Below, piece by piece: positions 6,889 through 13,518 of a stretch of DNA of 34,127 bases; position 1 is the stretch's first letter, and each line of letters starts with the position of its first letter. The position numbers and the translations under genes are program-made. The stretch is taken from NCBI GenBank assembly GCA_037721555.1, contig JBBJOI010000028.1, forward strand, positions 1 through 34,127. The letters are read 5' to 3'. A model generated the notes under the pieces. The model was not told where the DNA came from. It saw nothing but the letters and a program-made list of their open reading frames with translations, and ran no database searches. Source of the DNA: Gaiellasilicea sp037721555 (GTDB lineage Bacteria > Actinomycetota > Thermoleophilia > Gaiellales > Gaiellaceae).

Positions 6889-7520
6889 GCTCGAGCGCAC
6901 GAACGCGGCTACTCGAGCGGCTCCGCCGCCACGGGATCGGGGACGAGCGCGTGCTCGCAGCGATCGCGCGCGTCCCGCGTGAGGCATTCGTGCCTGACGA
7001 GCTACGCGCCTCTGCGTACGCCGACAATGCACTGCCGATCGGGTACGGAGCGACGATCTCCCAGCCGACGATGGTCGCGCGCCTCCTACAGGAGCTCGCA
7101 CTCGAGGGGGGCGAGCGGGTGCTGGACGTGGGAACGGGCTCCGGGTATCAGGCCGCCGTGCTCGCCGAGCTCGCCGCCGAGGTCGTCTCGATCGAGCGCG
7201 TGCCGGAGCTGGCACTGCAAGCGGGGGCGCGTCTCGCTGCGAGCGGCTACGGGCACGTCGAGGTGCACGTCGGCGACGGGACCCTCGGCTTCCCGGCGCG
7301 CGCGCCCTACGATGCCATCGCGGTCGCGGCAGCCGCGCCCGAGCCGCCACCGGCGCTCTATGCGCAACTGGCGCTCGGCGGCAGGCTCGCAGTGCCCATC
7401 GGCAGCCGCCGCGGCCAGCGGCTCGAGATCGTCAGCCGTGGCGAGACCGGCCCGGCCGTCGTCCGTTCGATCCCCTGTCGATTCGTGCCGCTCGTCGGTG
7501 AGGCCGGGTTCGCCCCGTAG
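6885..7520 (+). CDS. pcm: Protein-L-isoaspartate O-methyltransferase
   Basis: This 211-residue PCMT-family enzyme uses S-adenosylmethionine to methylate isoaspartyl residues and start repair of aged proteins. Visible motifs are VPREAFVP (residue about 29), YADNALPIGYGATISQPTMVARLLQEL (substrate-binding region), VLDVGTGSGYQAAVLAELAAEVVSIERVPEL (SAM-binding motif I and the acidic end of strand 2), and the conserved C-terminal GGRLAVPIGSRRGQRLEIV. Length matches bacterial Pcm (about 210). ATG 6885 overlaps the stop of the phosphodiesterase by 4 nt (ATGA). The longer upstream frame is out-of-frame shadow of that gene. Confidence 0.93.
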   Translation: MSSSARTRLLERLRRHGIGDERVLAAIARVPREAFVPDELRASAYADNALPIGYGATISQPTMVARLLQELALEGGERVLDVGTGSGYQAAVLAELAAEVVSIERVPELALQAGARLAASGYGHVEVHVGDGTLGFPARAPYDAIAVAAAAPEPPPALYAQLALGGRLAVPIGSRRGQRLEIVSRGETGPAVVRSIPCRFVPLVGEAGFAP

Positions 7521-7540
7521 CGTGGGACGGCGGCTCGCCC

Positions 7541-8032
7541 GTGATGGGGCCGAGCCCGAACCCGCTGGTACGCTCGCCGAGCTTGGTGGAGCGTCCCTCA
7601 GCCGTGCGCGCGTCGGGCGCGCTCGCCCGCACCCGTCACGCTCTCACGCGCCGGCAGAATTGGCTCCAGCTGGTGCGCTTCTGCCTCGTCGGGACCTGCG
7701 GCTACCTCGTCAACCTTGCCGTCTACATCCTGCTCCTGACCGGCTTCGACCTCCACTACCTGCTCGCCGCCACAGGATCCTTCCTCGTCGCCGTCACGAA
7801 CAACTACACGTGGAACAGGCTCTGGACGTTCAGCGGCCAGCGCGGGCACGTCGCCTACCAGGGACTCCGCTTCTTGATCGTGTCGGTGGTCGCCCTGGCC
7901 GCGAACCTGCTGATCCTGCACGCCCTCGTGCAGCTCGGATTTGCCAAAGTGCTCGCGCAGGCGATCGCCATCATCCTCGTGACGCCGCTGAACTTCGTGG
8001 GAAACAAGCTCTGGTCCTTCCGGTTGCGCTAG
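7541..8032 (+). CDS. GtrA-like polysaccharide-assembly membrane protein
   Basis: This is a 163-residue GtrA/DPMS-flippase family protein with four membrane segments after a basic N-terminal tail: LVRFCLVGTCGYLVNLAVYILLL, YLLAATGSFLVAVTNNYTWNRLWTF, FLIVSVVALAANLLILHALV and VLAQAIAIILVTPLNFVGNKLWSF. The paired motifs NYTWNRLWTF and NFVGNKLWSF are typical of this family, thought to flip or present polyprenyl-linked sugars for cell-surface glycans. GTG 7541 gives a 44-residue tail. TTG 7583 or GTG 7586, behind a TANNNT box at 7569, would shorten it to about 30 and may be the true start. It sits directly upstream of two polytopic glycosyltransferase-like genes, fitting surface polysaccharide or lipoglycan assembly. 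Confidence 0.87.
   Translation: MMGPSPNPLVRSPSLVERPSAVRASGALARTRHALTRRQNWLQLVRFCLVGTCGYLVNLAVYILLLTGFDLHYLLAATGSFLVAVTNNYTWNRLWTFSGQRGHVAYQGLRFLIVSVVALAANLLILHALVQLGFAKVLAQAIAIILVTPLNFVGNKLWSFRLR
7569..7574 (+). promoter_or_regulatory. Possible -10 box (TACGCT) for an internal GtrA start
   Basis: TACGCT fits TANNNT and ends 8 nt before an in-frame TTG at 7583 (GTG follows at 7586). If used, the GtrA-like protein would begin there rather than at 7541. Confidence 0.3.
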
Positions 8033-9762
8033 TCGCGCTCGCGCTTGCCGCTGCGGGCGCCGCGCCCGCGCACGCGGCGGCTACAGCCCCGGACCGGCCG
8101 GTGTACGACGGAGAGGGGCGCCTGGTCGAGACGCCGTTCGTTCCCGCCGCCGGTGCAGGCCGCCTGACGGAGACGCAGGCGGTGGTCGTCTTCCGCCGCC
8201 ATGACAAGGTTCAGGACTGGCTCGCCCGCTACCCGCCAGGGCCCCAGACCGATGCCGAATACCGACCCGCGACCGGCGAGTGGATCGTGAAGATCTGGTC
8301 GGGCGAGGCGGGACAGGTCGCCCTTGGGAAGGTCGACGATGCCACCGGTGCGGTGCGCGAGGCCTGGACGGGGCCGCAGGTCGCCTGGACGATGGCCCGC
8401 GGCGGCGCCGGAGCGTTCGGCGGACGCACGATCAACACGGCCTGGGTCTGGCTCGCGTTCTGTGGGGCATTCCTGCTCGGCCTCGCCGACCTCAGGCGGC
8501 CTCTCGCGCTGCGCAACCTCGATCTTCTCGCGCTCCTCTCGTTCACGATCTCGCTGCGGTTCTTCAACGAGGGTGAGGTCTTCTGGAGCGTTCCGCTCGC
8601 GTATCCGCCACTCGTCTACCTGCTCAGCCGCTGCATCTGGATCGCGCGCAGCGGCCGGCCACCGCGCGCTTCCCGGGCGGTGTGGCCGGTCTGGCTCCTC
8701 GCCGCGGCGGCAGTCTTCCTCGCCGGCTTTCGTGTCGGCCTCAACGTCGAGGCGCCGCGCAGCGTCATCGACGTCGGCTTCGCAGGCGTGATCGGGGGGC
8801 AGCGGATCGCCAACGGGCAGATGCCCTACGGGCACATGCCTGACCAGGGCGACCTGAAGCCGTGCGGGCCTGCGGACGCGGAGGGCGAGATCCGCGAGCG
8901 CATCCAGACGAACGGCCGCTGCGAGGCGTCGAACGGTCGCGGTGACACGTACGGCCCGATCTCCTACGTCGCCTACGTCCCCGGGTACCTCGCCTTCGGG
9001 TGGACGGGCAAGTGGGATCAATTGTGGGCGGCGCACGCGACCTCGCTCCTCTTCGACGGGCTCTGCCTCGTCGGGCTCGCGCTCCTCGGGCGACGCCTGG
9101 GCGGCAACCGGCTCGGAGCCACGCTCGCCTTCGCGTGGGCGGCCTACCCCTTCACGCTCTACGCCTCCAACTCGAATACGAACGACACGATCATGCCCGC
9201 CTTCCTCATCTTCGGCTTCTGGCTCGCCTCCTCCCCCTGGGCGCGAGGGGCGGCCGTAGCGCTCGCGGGCTGGACGAAGTTCGCCGCGCTCCTCCTCGCC
9301 CCGCTGTGGCTCTCCTACCCGAGCGCCCGCCGTGTCCCCGCGCGCGGCTTCGCCCTCGGCTTCGGCGCTGCCACCCTGGCGGCTTTCAGCATTCTCCTGC
9401 TCGAGCCGGAGCCGCTGCACGCGGCACGAGTATTCGCCGAGCGAACACTCGGCTTTCAGCTCGACCGGGACTCCCCCTTCTCGCTCTGGGGATGGGGGCA
9501 GTACCACGCCGGAGGCATCCCCGACCTGCACCGAGTGCAACAGTTGCTGCAGTTACTGCTCGTCGGGGCCGCGATCCTCGTCGCATTCGTACCCCACCAG
9601 CGCTCGCCCCTGCGCCTGGCGGCCCTCACGGGCGCGTTGCTGATCGGGTTCGAGCTCGTACTGACGCACTGGTTCTATCTCTACATCCCCTGGTTCTTCC
9701 CGTTCGTCGCCATCGCTGTGCTGTTCGTCGGTCGTCGTGACGGCGTCGCCGCGGTTCACTAG
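8011..9762 (+). CDS. Polytopic membrane protein, glycosyltransferase (GT87/PMT-like), with signal peptide and PepSY-like lumenal domain
   Basis: This protein of about 583 residues begins with a signal-like segment (LVLPVALVALALAAAGAAPAHA). A soluble domain follows (residues about 25-130) with the PepSY-like stretch EWIVKIWSGEAGQVALGKVDDATGAVREAWTGPQVAW, then about 10 membrane segments. A polar loop contains IGGQRIANGQMPYGHMPDQGDL and DTYGPISYVAYVPGY, which resemble the conserved loop of polyprenyl-phosphate-dependent mannosyltransferases (GT-C fold). The frame has no ATG, GTG or TTG before the signal segment; CTG 8011, inside the end of the GtrA gene, is the only near-canonical choice. GTG 8101 would remove the signal. 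It precedes a GT87-like gene with a 26-nt overlap. Glycosyltransferase activity is inferred from topology and neighbours. Confidence 0.72.
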   Translation: MVLPVALVALALAAAGAAPAHAAATAPDRPVYDGEGRLVETPFVPAAGAGRLTETQAVVVFRRHDKVQDWLARYPPGPQTDAEYRPATGEWIVKIWSGEAGQVALGKVDDATGAVREAWTGPQVAWTMARGGAGAFGGRTINTAWVWLAFCGAFLLGLADLRRPLALRNLDLLALLSFTISLRFFNEGEVFWSVPLAYPPLVYLLSRCIWIARSGRPPRASRAVWPVWLLAAAAVFLAGFRVGLNVEAPRSVIDVGFAGVIGGQRIANGQMPYGHMPDQGDLKPCGPADAEGEIRERIQTNGRCEASNGRGDTYGPISYVAYVPGYLAFGWTGKWDQLWAAHATSLLFDGLCLVGLALLGRRLGGNRLGATLAFAWAAYPFTLYASNSNTNDTIMPAFLIFGFWLASSPWARGAAVALAGWTKFAALLLAPLWLSYPSARRVPARGFALGFGAATLAAFSILLLEPEPLHAARVFAERTLGFQLDRDSPFSLWGWGQYHAGGIPDLHRVQQLLQLLLVGAAILVAFVPHQRSPLRLAALTGALLIGFELVLTHWFYLYIPWFFPFVAIAVLFVGRRDGVAAVH

Positions 9763-10966
9763 CGCCGCCGCCGTCGCGGCCGCCGGCGTGTTCCTCGTCG
9801 CGTGGGTCGTGCTGCACGCGGGCCCCTTCGACAACGAGCAGATCGTCGACACGCCGGTGTACGAGACCTATGGCAACGCGATGGAACGCGGTGAGATCCC
9901 GTATCGCGACTTCCGGCTCGAGTACCCGCCCGGGGCGCTGCCGGTCTTCATCGTTCCGGCGCTCGTGAGCGATCGGGGCGACGAAGAGGCGTTTCGGTTC
10001 ACGTTCGAGGTGCTGATGGCGCTGTGCGGCGTCGCAGTCGTGCTGCTCGCAGGGACGTTGCTGTGCGGCCTAGGGGCGACCCGGGAGCGGCTCGTGGGGG
10101 CGCTCGCGGTCATTGCCCTCTTCCCGCTTCTGCTCGGCTCGGTCGTGTTGACACGCTTCGACCTCTGGCCCGGAGCCCTGACGGTGGCGGCGCTCGCCGC
10201 GCTCGTGTGGCAGCGAGAGCGACTGGGGTTCGGGCTGCTCGGTCTGGCGGTCGCGGCCAAGCTCTACCCGGCGGCGCTCGTCCCCCTCGCGCTTTCGTAC
10301 GTTTGGCGCCGGCGCGGCCGTCGCGAGGCGCTCGTCTGTCTGAGCGTTCTGGCCGCGGTCGTCCTCGTTGCGTTCTTGCCGTTTCTCGTGCTGGCACCCG
10401 ACGGGGTCGAGTACAGCATCCGCCGGCAGCTCAGCAGGCCGCTTCAGATCGAGAGCCTGGCTTCCGCGTTCTTCCTCGCCGGCCACCAGCTGCTCGGCCT
10501 CGACCTAGAGCAAAGCTCCGGCCACGGCTCCCAGAACCTCGCGGGCACAGGTCCGGCGGTGGCCGCGATCCTGCTCAGCCTCGTCCAGATCGCTGCGCTC
10601 GTCTGGATCTGGCTGCGCCGTCCCGGGACGCCCGAGGAGCTCGTCCGCTGGAGCGCGGCGGCCCTCGTCGCCTTCGTCGCGCTCGGCAAGGTGCTCTCAC
10701 CGCAGTTCCTGATCTGGCTGGCACCGCTCGTCCCGCTCGTAGCGGGGCGACGCGGACTGTGGGCGGCCGTCTTGCTCGTCTGCGCGATGGTGCTGACGCA
10801 GCTGTGGTTCCCGACGCGCTACTGGGAGCTCGCGCTCGAGTTCGACGCGCTGCCCTCCTGGCTCGTGCTGGCGCGCGACCTCGTGCTCGTCGTCACCCTC
10901 GTCGCCCTCGTCGTCCGGAGGCCTGTCGGCAAGAGACACCTTGCGCTGCGGGGCGGCGATCGCTAG
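9737..10966 (+). CDS. Glycosyltransferase 87-like polytopic membrane protein
   Basis: This 409-residue protein has about 10 membrane segments. Its first extracytoplasmic loop carries DTPVYETYGNAMERGEIPYRDFRLEYPPGALPVF, the hallmark loop of GT87/DUF2029 polyprenyl-phosphomannose-dependent mannosyltransferases. A second loop contains LTRFDLWPGALTVAALAAL, and later FLAGHQLLGLDLEQSSGHGSQN and LSPQFLIWLAPLVPL. Such enzymes add mannose to lipid-linked glycans in actinobacteria. GTG 9737 overlaps the previous gene by 26 nt. Together with the GtrA-like and signal-bearing partner it forms a small glycan-assembly set; the acceptor is unknown. Confidence 0.8.
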   Translation: MTASPRFTSAAAVAAAGVFLVAWVVLHAGPFDNEQIVDTPVYETYGNAMERGEIPYRDFRLEYPPGALPVFIVPALVSDRGDEEAFRFTFEVLMALCGVAVVLLAGTLLCGLGATRERLVGALAVIALFPLLLGSVVLTRFDLWPGALTVAALAALVWQRERLGFGLLGLAVAAKLYPAALVPLALSYVWRRRGRREALVCLSVLAAVVLVAFLPFLVLAPDGVEYSIRRQLSRPLQIESLASAFFLAGHQLLGLDLEQSSGHGSQNLAGTGPAVAAILLSLVQIAALVWIWLRRPGTPEELVRWSAAALVAFVALGKVLSPQFLIWLAPLVPLVAGRRGLWAAVLLVCAMVLTQLWFPTRYWELALEFDALPSWLVLARDLVLVVTLVALVVRRPVGKRHLALRGGDR

Positions 10967-10999
10967 CGGCGGCGGCGATCGTCTCTGAGACCGGTAGAC

Positions 11000-11032
11000 G
11001 GCGCGGCTGGGGCAAAGCGACGGCCGCTCGCC
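11000..11032 (-). terminator. Hairpin at the end of the YmdB-like gene
   Basis: On the minus strand GGC-GCGGC pairs with GCCGC-GCC around a 15-nt loop, with a 2-nt bulge, immediately after the stop codon. It lies between convergent genes and may serve both. No U-run. Confidence 0.4.
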
Positions 11033-11811
11033 TACGGGAACGGCACGCGAACGGGCTCGATCGCGGTGGCCCGCCCCGACGCATCGCAGTCGATCACGGC
11101 GCCCTCGATCCGCACGCCGCCGTCCGCCGGCTCGAACCGCACGGGCATGCCGGTGCGCATCCGGTGAATCGCGAGCTCGGCCTTGACCCCGATCACCGAG
11201 TCGTGCGGACCGGTCATCCCGACGTCGGTCATCGCCGCGGTGCCGCCCGGCTGAATCCGTGCGTCGGACGTCTGCACATGGGTGTGCGTGCCGAGAACGG
11301 CGGTAACCCGCCCGTCGAGCCAGCAGGCGAGCGCGATCTTCTCACTCGTCGCCTCGGCATGGACATCCACCACGATCACATCCGCTTGCGCCCGGGCCTC
11401 GTCCACGAGATCGTCGATCACCTCCCAGAGATCCGTCGCGACCGTGAGGAAGAGCGACCCCAGCACGTTGATCACCGCCACCTTCTCGCCGTCGGGCGCG
11501 GTCGAGACAGCCAGGCCACGGCCGGGCGCCGACCTGGAGAAGTTCGCCGGCCGGAGGACGCGCTCGGAGCCCGAGAGGTACGGGTTGATCTCGCGGCGAC
11601 GCCACGTGTGATTGCCGAGCGTGATCACGTCGGCGCCGGCTGCCAGCAACCGCTCGGCGAGCTTGGGCGTGATGCCGACGCCGTCGGCGACGTTCTCTCC
11701 GTTGAGGACGCAGAAGGAGACGCCGAGCTCGTCACGCAGGCCCCGCAGGCGCTCCTCGACGGCCTTGCGCCCTGCCGACGCGACCACATCTCCGACGAAG
11801 AGGATCCTCAG
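11032..11811 (-). CDS. YmdB/TIGR00282-family metallophosphoesterase, CTG start
   Basis: This 259-residue protein belongs to the calcineurin-like YmdB family; the Bacillus member hydrolyses 2',3'-cyclic nucleotides. Ligand motifs in order are RILFVGDVV (Asp, residue about 8), VLNGENVADGVGIT (Glu-Asn), ITLGNHTW (Asn-His), VDVHAEATSEK (His) and LGTHTHVQTSD (two His). The first ordinary start in this frame, GTG 11787, falls after the essential GD motif. A stop codon lies at 11827-11829, and the only start-like codon between is CTG 11811, which gives the family's normal N-terminus (M-RILFVGDVV). This makes a non-standard CTG start very likely. Upstream, 10 nt from the start, begins the long inverted repeat 11823-11974. 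No Shine-Dalgarno is evident. Confidence 0.88.
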   Translation of the reverse strand: MRILFVGDVVASAGRKAVEERLRGLRDELGVSFCVLNGENVADGVGITPKLAERLLAAGADVITLGNHTWRRREINPYLSGSERVLRPANFSRSAPGRGLAVSTAPDGEKVAVINVLGSLFLTVATDLWEVIDDLVDEARAQADVIVVDVHAEATSEKIALACWLDGRVTAVLGTHTHVQTSDARIQPGGTAAMTDVGMTGPHDSVIGVKAELAIHRMRTGMPVRFEPADGGVRIEGAVIDCDASGRATAIEPVRVPFP

Positions 11812-11822
11812 GGCGTGGAACC

Positions 11823-11974
11823 CGGATCAGGGTGACGCTTCCTCGCCGGGGTGGGCTGGGCGAGCGCGGTACAAGGCCGCAGGTCGCGCCCCGATGAGAC
11901 ATCTGGGCGCGACCGAGGACGTCGCAGCGCGCCGCCCAGCACGCCCTGGCGACACAAGGCTTCACCCTGATTCG
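11823..11974 (+). ncRNA. Candidate 6S-like rod-shaped structured RNA
   Basis: A 152-nt segment folds as a rod. The outer helix is 11823-11840 with 11957-11974 (15 Watson-Crick, 2 G-U, 1 mismatch). The second helix is 11844-11862 with 11933-11951 (16 Watson-Crick, 2 G-U, 1 mismatch). Then comes a large open bubble (11863-11881 facing 11915-11932), and a perfect 10-bp apical helix 11882-11891 with 11905-11914 capped by GATG/CATC. The four wobble pairs exist only in plus-strand RNA. Two helices flanking a central bubble recall 6S RNA, but no conserved 6S sequence was recognised. Read on the minus strand it would instead be a structured leader of the YmdB-like gene. No coding frame lies inside. 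Confidence 0.45.
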
Positions 11975-12001
11975 AGTTCGTAATCTGCACGGAAGCGCGC
12001 C

Positions 12002-12784
12002 TTACCGGATCGAAAGGGTCGCGGCCGCGCGAACCTCGAGCGTGACGTTGTTGCCGGCGTCCTGCGTGTGCCGTGCGAGCGCCTGGAATTCGACCTTAGA
12101 CAGATCGACGACGACGCCAACCTTCGAGCGGCCGGAGGCCACTGTGGAACCGACAGTGAGCGCAGGATCCGCCCTGAGGTGCGTCAGCGAGACGACGACG
12201 GACGGCGCCTCGTGGGGTCGGATGTCGACGCGCGCTCCCTGAACCCGGTTCGAGACGACGTAGTCGGCGATTCCGACGACCGCGCCGTCGACGGGCGCGT
12301 AGACGTCTGTGCCCGGCGCAGCGCCGACGTCGAGCGAGGAAGTGCCCGGCCCGCGGCTGCCGCTGAGCTGGAACCAGACCAGGCCGTCCTGGGCCGTGCC
12401 GGCGAGGCGTTGCCAGAGCCGCGTGAGCGCGCCGGCGTTCCCCTGCCGACCGACGGGGTCGAGCGTCAGGGCGCCGGGCCCAGCGCGGTGATACCCGATC
12501 GCGGTCACGGCGCTCTGGGCGACGGGCAGTTGCAGGCGGAGCGAGCCGACGGTCGCCACGATCTGCGACTGCGGCCGCCCTCCGGGGAGCACGCTTGCCG
12601 CCGCGAGCGGCCGCGGGGTCGACGCTGCCGAGCCGAAGGCGGTCAGGAGCAGGGTCAGGAGCAGGACTGTCGAAAGGAGTGCCGCGACGACGATGCGCCT
12701 CGCCCTGCTGTCGGCTCGCTGCCGGGTCGGGCGACGCCTGCGTGCACGGAGGCGTGCGGCTTCGCGATGTCCGGGCGAAGGCAT
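12002..12784 (-). CDS. Membrane-anchored, degenerate M23 (LytM-like) peptidase-domain protein
   Basis: This 260-residue protein has an Arg-rich N-terminus (REAARLRARRRRPTRQRADSRARR), one membrane anchor (IVVAALLSTVLLLTLLLTAFG) and an extracytoplasmic part. The C-terminal domain resembles the M23/LytM fold: SSLDVGAAPGTDVYAPVDGAVVGIADY around residue 150-180 and VVVSLTHLRADPALTVGSTVASGRSKVGVV. Active M23 enzymes have HxxxD and HxH zinc motifs. Here the first His is absent (SSLD) and only one His of the HxH remains (LTHL), so it is probably non-catalytic, perhaps an amidase activator or wall-binding protein. ATG 12784 is chosen because TATGGT ends 7 nt before it; ATG 12796 is the alternative. 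Confidence 0.72.
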   Translation of the reverse strand: MPSPGHREAARLRARRRRPTRQRADSRARRIVVAALLSTVLLLTLLLTAFGSAASTPRPLAAASVLPGGRPQSQIVATVGSLRLQLPVAQSAVTAIGYHRAGPGALTLDPVGRQGNAGALTRLWQRLAGTAQDGLVWFQLSGSRGPGTSSLDVGAAPGTDVYAPVDGAVVGIADYVVSNRVQGARVDIRPHEAPSVVVSLTHLRADPALTVGSTVASGRSKVGVVVDLSKVEFQALARHTQDAGNNVTLEVRAAATLSIR

Positions 12785-12791
12785 GCGCGGC

Positions 12792-12797
12792 ACCATA
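12792..12797 (-). promoter_or_regulatory. -10 box (TATGGT) of a leaderless promoter for the M23-like gene
   Basis: TATGGT fits TANNNT and ends 7 nt before ATG 12784 on the minus strand, with no Shine-Dalgarno in between. Confidence 0.45.
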
Positions 12798-12873
12798 GCC
12801 GACCCCAAACCAGGGTTCCAGCTACTCGAGCCGTCCGCCACGTGAAGGGAGGATCGGCCGGAGAGGACGGCGC

Positions 12874-12879
12874 TAGCAT
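12874..12879 (+). promoter_or_regulatory. -10 box (TAGCAT) for the leader ORF and ABC exporter
   Basis: TAGCAT fits TANNNT and ends 7 nt before ATG 12887, the first codon of a 21-codon ORF that runs into the ABC ATPase gene. It is the only good candidate promoter for the exporter operon. Confidence 0.5.
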
Positions 12880-12886
12880 CGCCACG

Positions 12887-12952
12887 ATGGCCACTCCCGA
12901 GCTGATTGCGCACGCGCTCGACGGTACGTGCGCCTCAGGACGGACGCCATGA
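12887..12952 (+). CDS. Putative 21-residue leader peptide coupled to the ABC exporter
   Basis: ATG 12887 opens a short frame, MATPELIAHALDGTC followed by ASGRTP, ending in TGA 12950-12952. Its stop overlaps the ATG of the ABC ATPase (12949) by 4 nt. The start lies 7 nt after a TANNNT box, so the transcript may begin at this ATG with no leader. This arrangement, a tiny first ORF translated leaderlessly and handing ribosomes to the next gene, suggests a regulatory or coupling peptide rather than a functional protein. It is supported only by its position; conservation would need checking. Confidence 0.45.
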   Translation: MATPELIAHALDGTCASGRTP

Positions 12953-13518
12953 CGACCCTCTTGACCGCCCGCGGCGTCTCACGCCGGTACGCAGATCTCT
13001 TCGTCCTCGAGCCTTGCGACCTTGAGTTGCGGGCCGGAGAAGCGGTGGCGTTGGCCGGCCCGAACGGAGCCGGGAAGACGACTCTGCTCTCGATCCTCGC
13101 GGGGGCGCTCGACCCCACGACCGGTCGGGTCGAGAGCTCGGGTCGCATCGGGTGGGCACCGCAGCGACCCGCCCTCTACGGCAAGCTGACGGCCCGCGAG
13201 AACGTCGAGTTGTTCGCGCGGCTCGAGGGGGTGCCGCCGCTCCCGACAGACCTCCCCGATCGGCCTGCCGCGACGCTCTCGGTCGGCCAGCGCCAGCGGC
13301 TCAACCTCGCACTCGCGTTCCTGGGATCACCTCGCCTCCTGCTGCTCGACGAGCCCACGGCCTCACTCGACCCGGTGCGGCGCCAGGAACTCTGGGACCG
13401 CCTCGATGGCCTTCGCGCAGGCGGCGGCGCCGTCTGTTTCGTGACGCAGGATCTCGAGGAGGTCCGGCGAGCCGATCGCGTCGGCCGCATCGAGGACGGG
13501 CGGCTGGCGCTCCGATGA
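12949..13518 (+). CDS. ABC transporter ATP-binding protein
   Basis: This 189-residue nucleotide-binding domain of an ABC-2 type exporter has the Walker A GPNGAGKTT (residue about 35-43), Q-loop WAPQRPALYGKLTARENV, signature LSVGQRQRLNLA and Walker B LLLLDEPTASLDP with catalytic Glu. The H-loop position reads VCFVTQDLEEV, so the usual switch His is Gln. At 189 residues it is short for the family (about 220-300) and ends soon after the D-loop and H-loop region. ATG 12949 follows an AGGACGG purine stretch and overlaps the leader ORF stop. Its own stop overlaps the permease ATG (ATGA). The exported substrate is unknown. Confidence 0.9.
   Translation: MTTLLTARGVSRRYADLFVLEPCDLELRAGEAVALAGPNGAGKTTLLSILAGALDPTTGRVESSGRIGWAPQRPALYGKLTARENVELFARLEGVPPLPTDLPDRPAATLSVGQRQRLNLALAFLGSPRLLLLDEPTASLDPVRRQELWDRLDGLRAGGGAVCFVTQDLEEVRRADRVGRIEDGRLALR

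Noticed and set aside
8029..9540. 503-codon minus-strand open frame opposite the membrane glycosyltransferase
   Set aside because: Highly charged, low-complexity product (many Glu/Arg) with no motif; antisense shadow of the membrane protein.
11812..12001. Possible tRNA in the gap (GGGTTCCA- and GATTCGAGTTCG-like T-loop sequences)
   Set aside because: No acceptor stem, anticodon arm or CCA-end geometry could be assembled; the segment fits a long rod instead.
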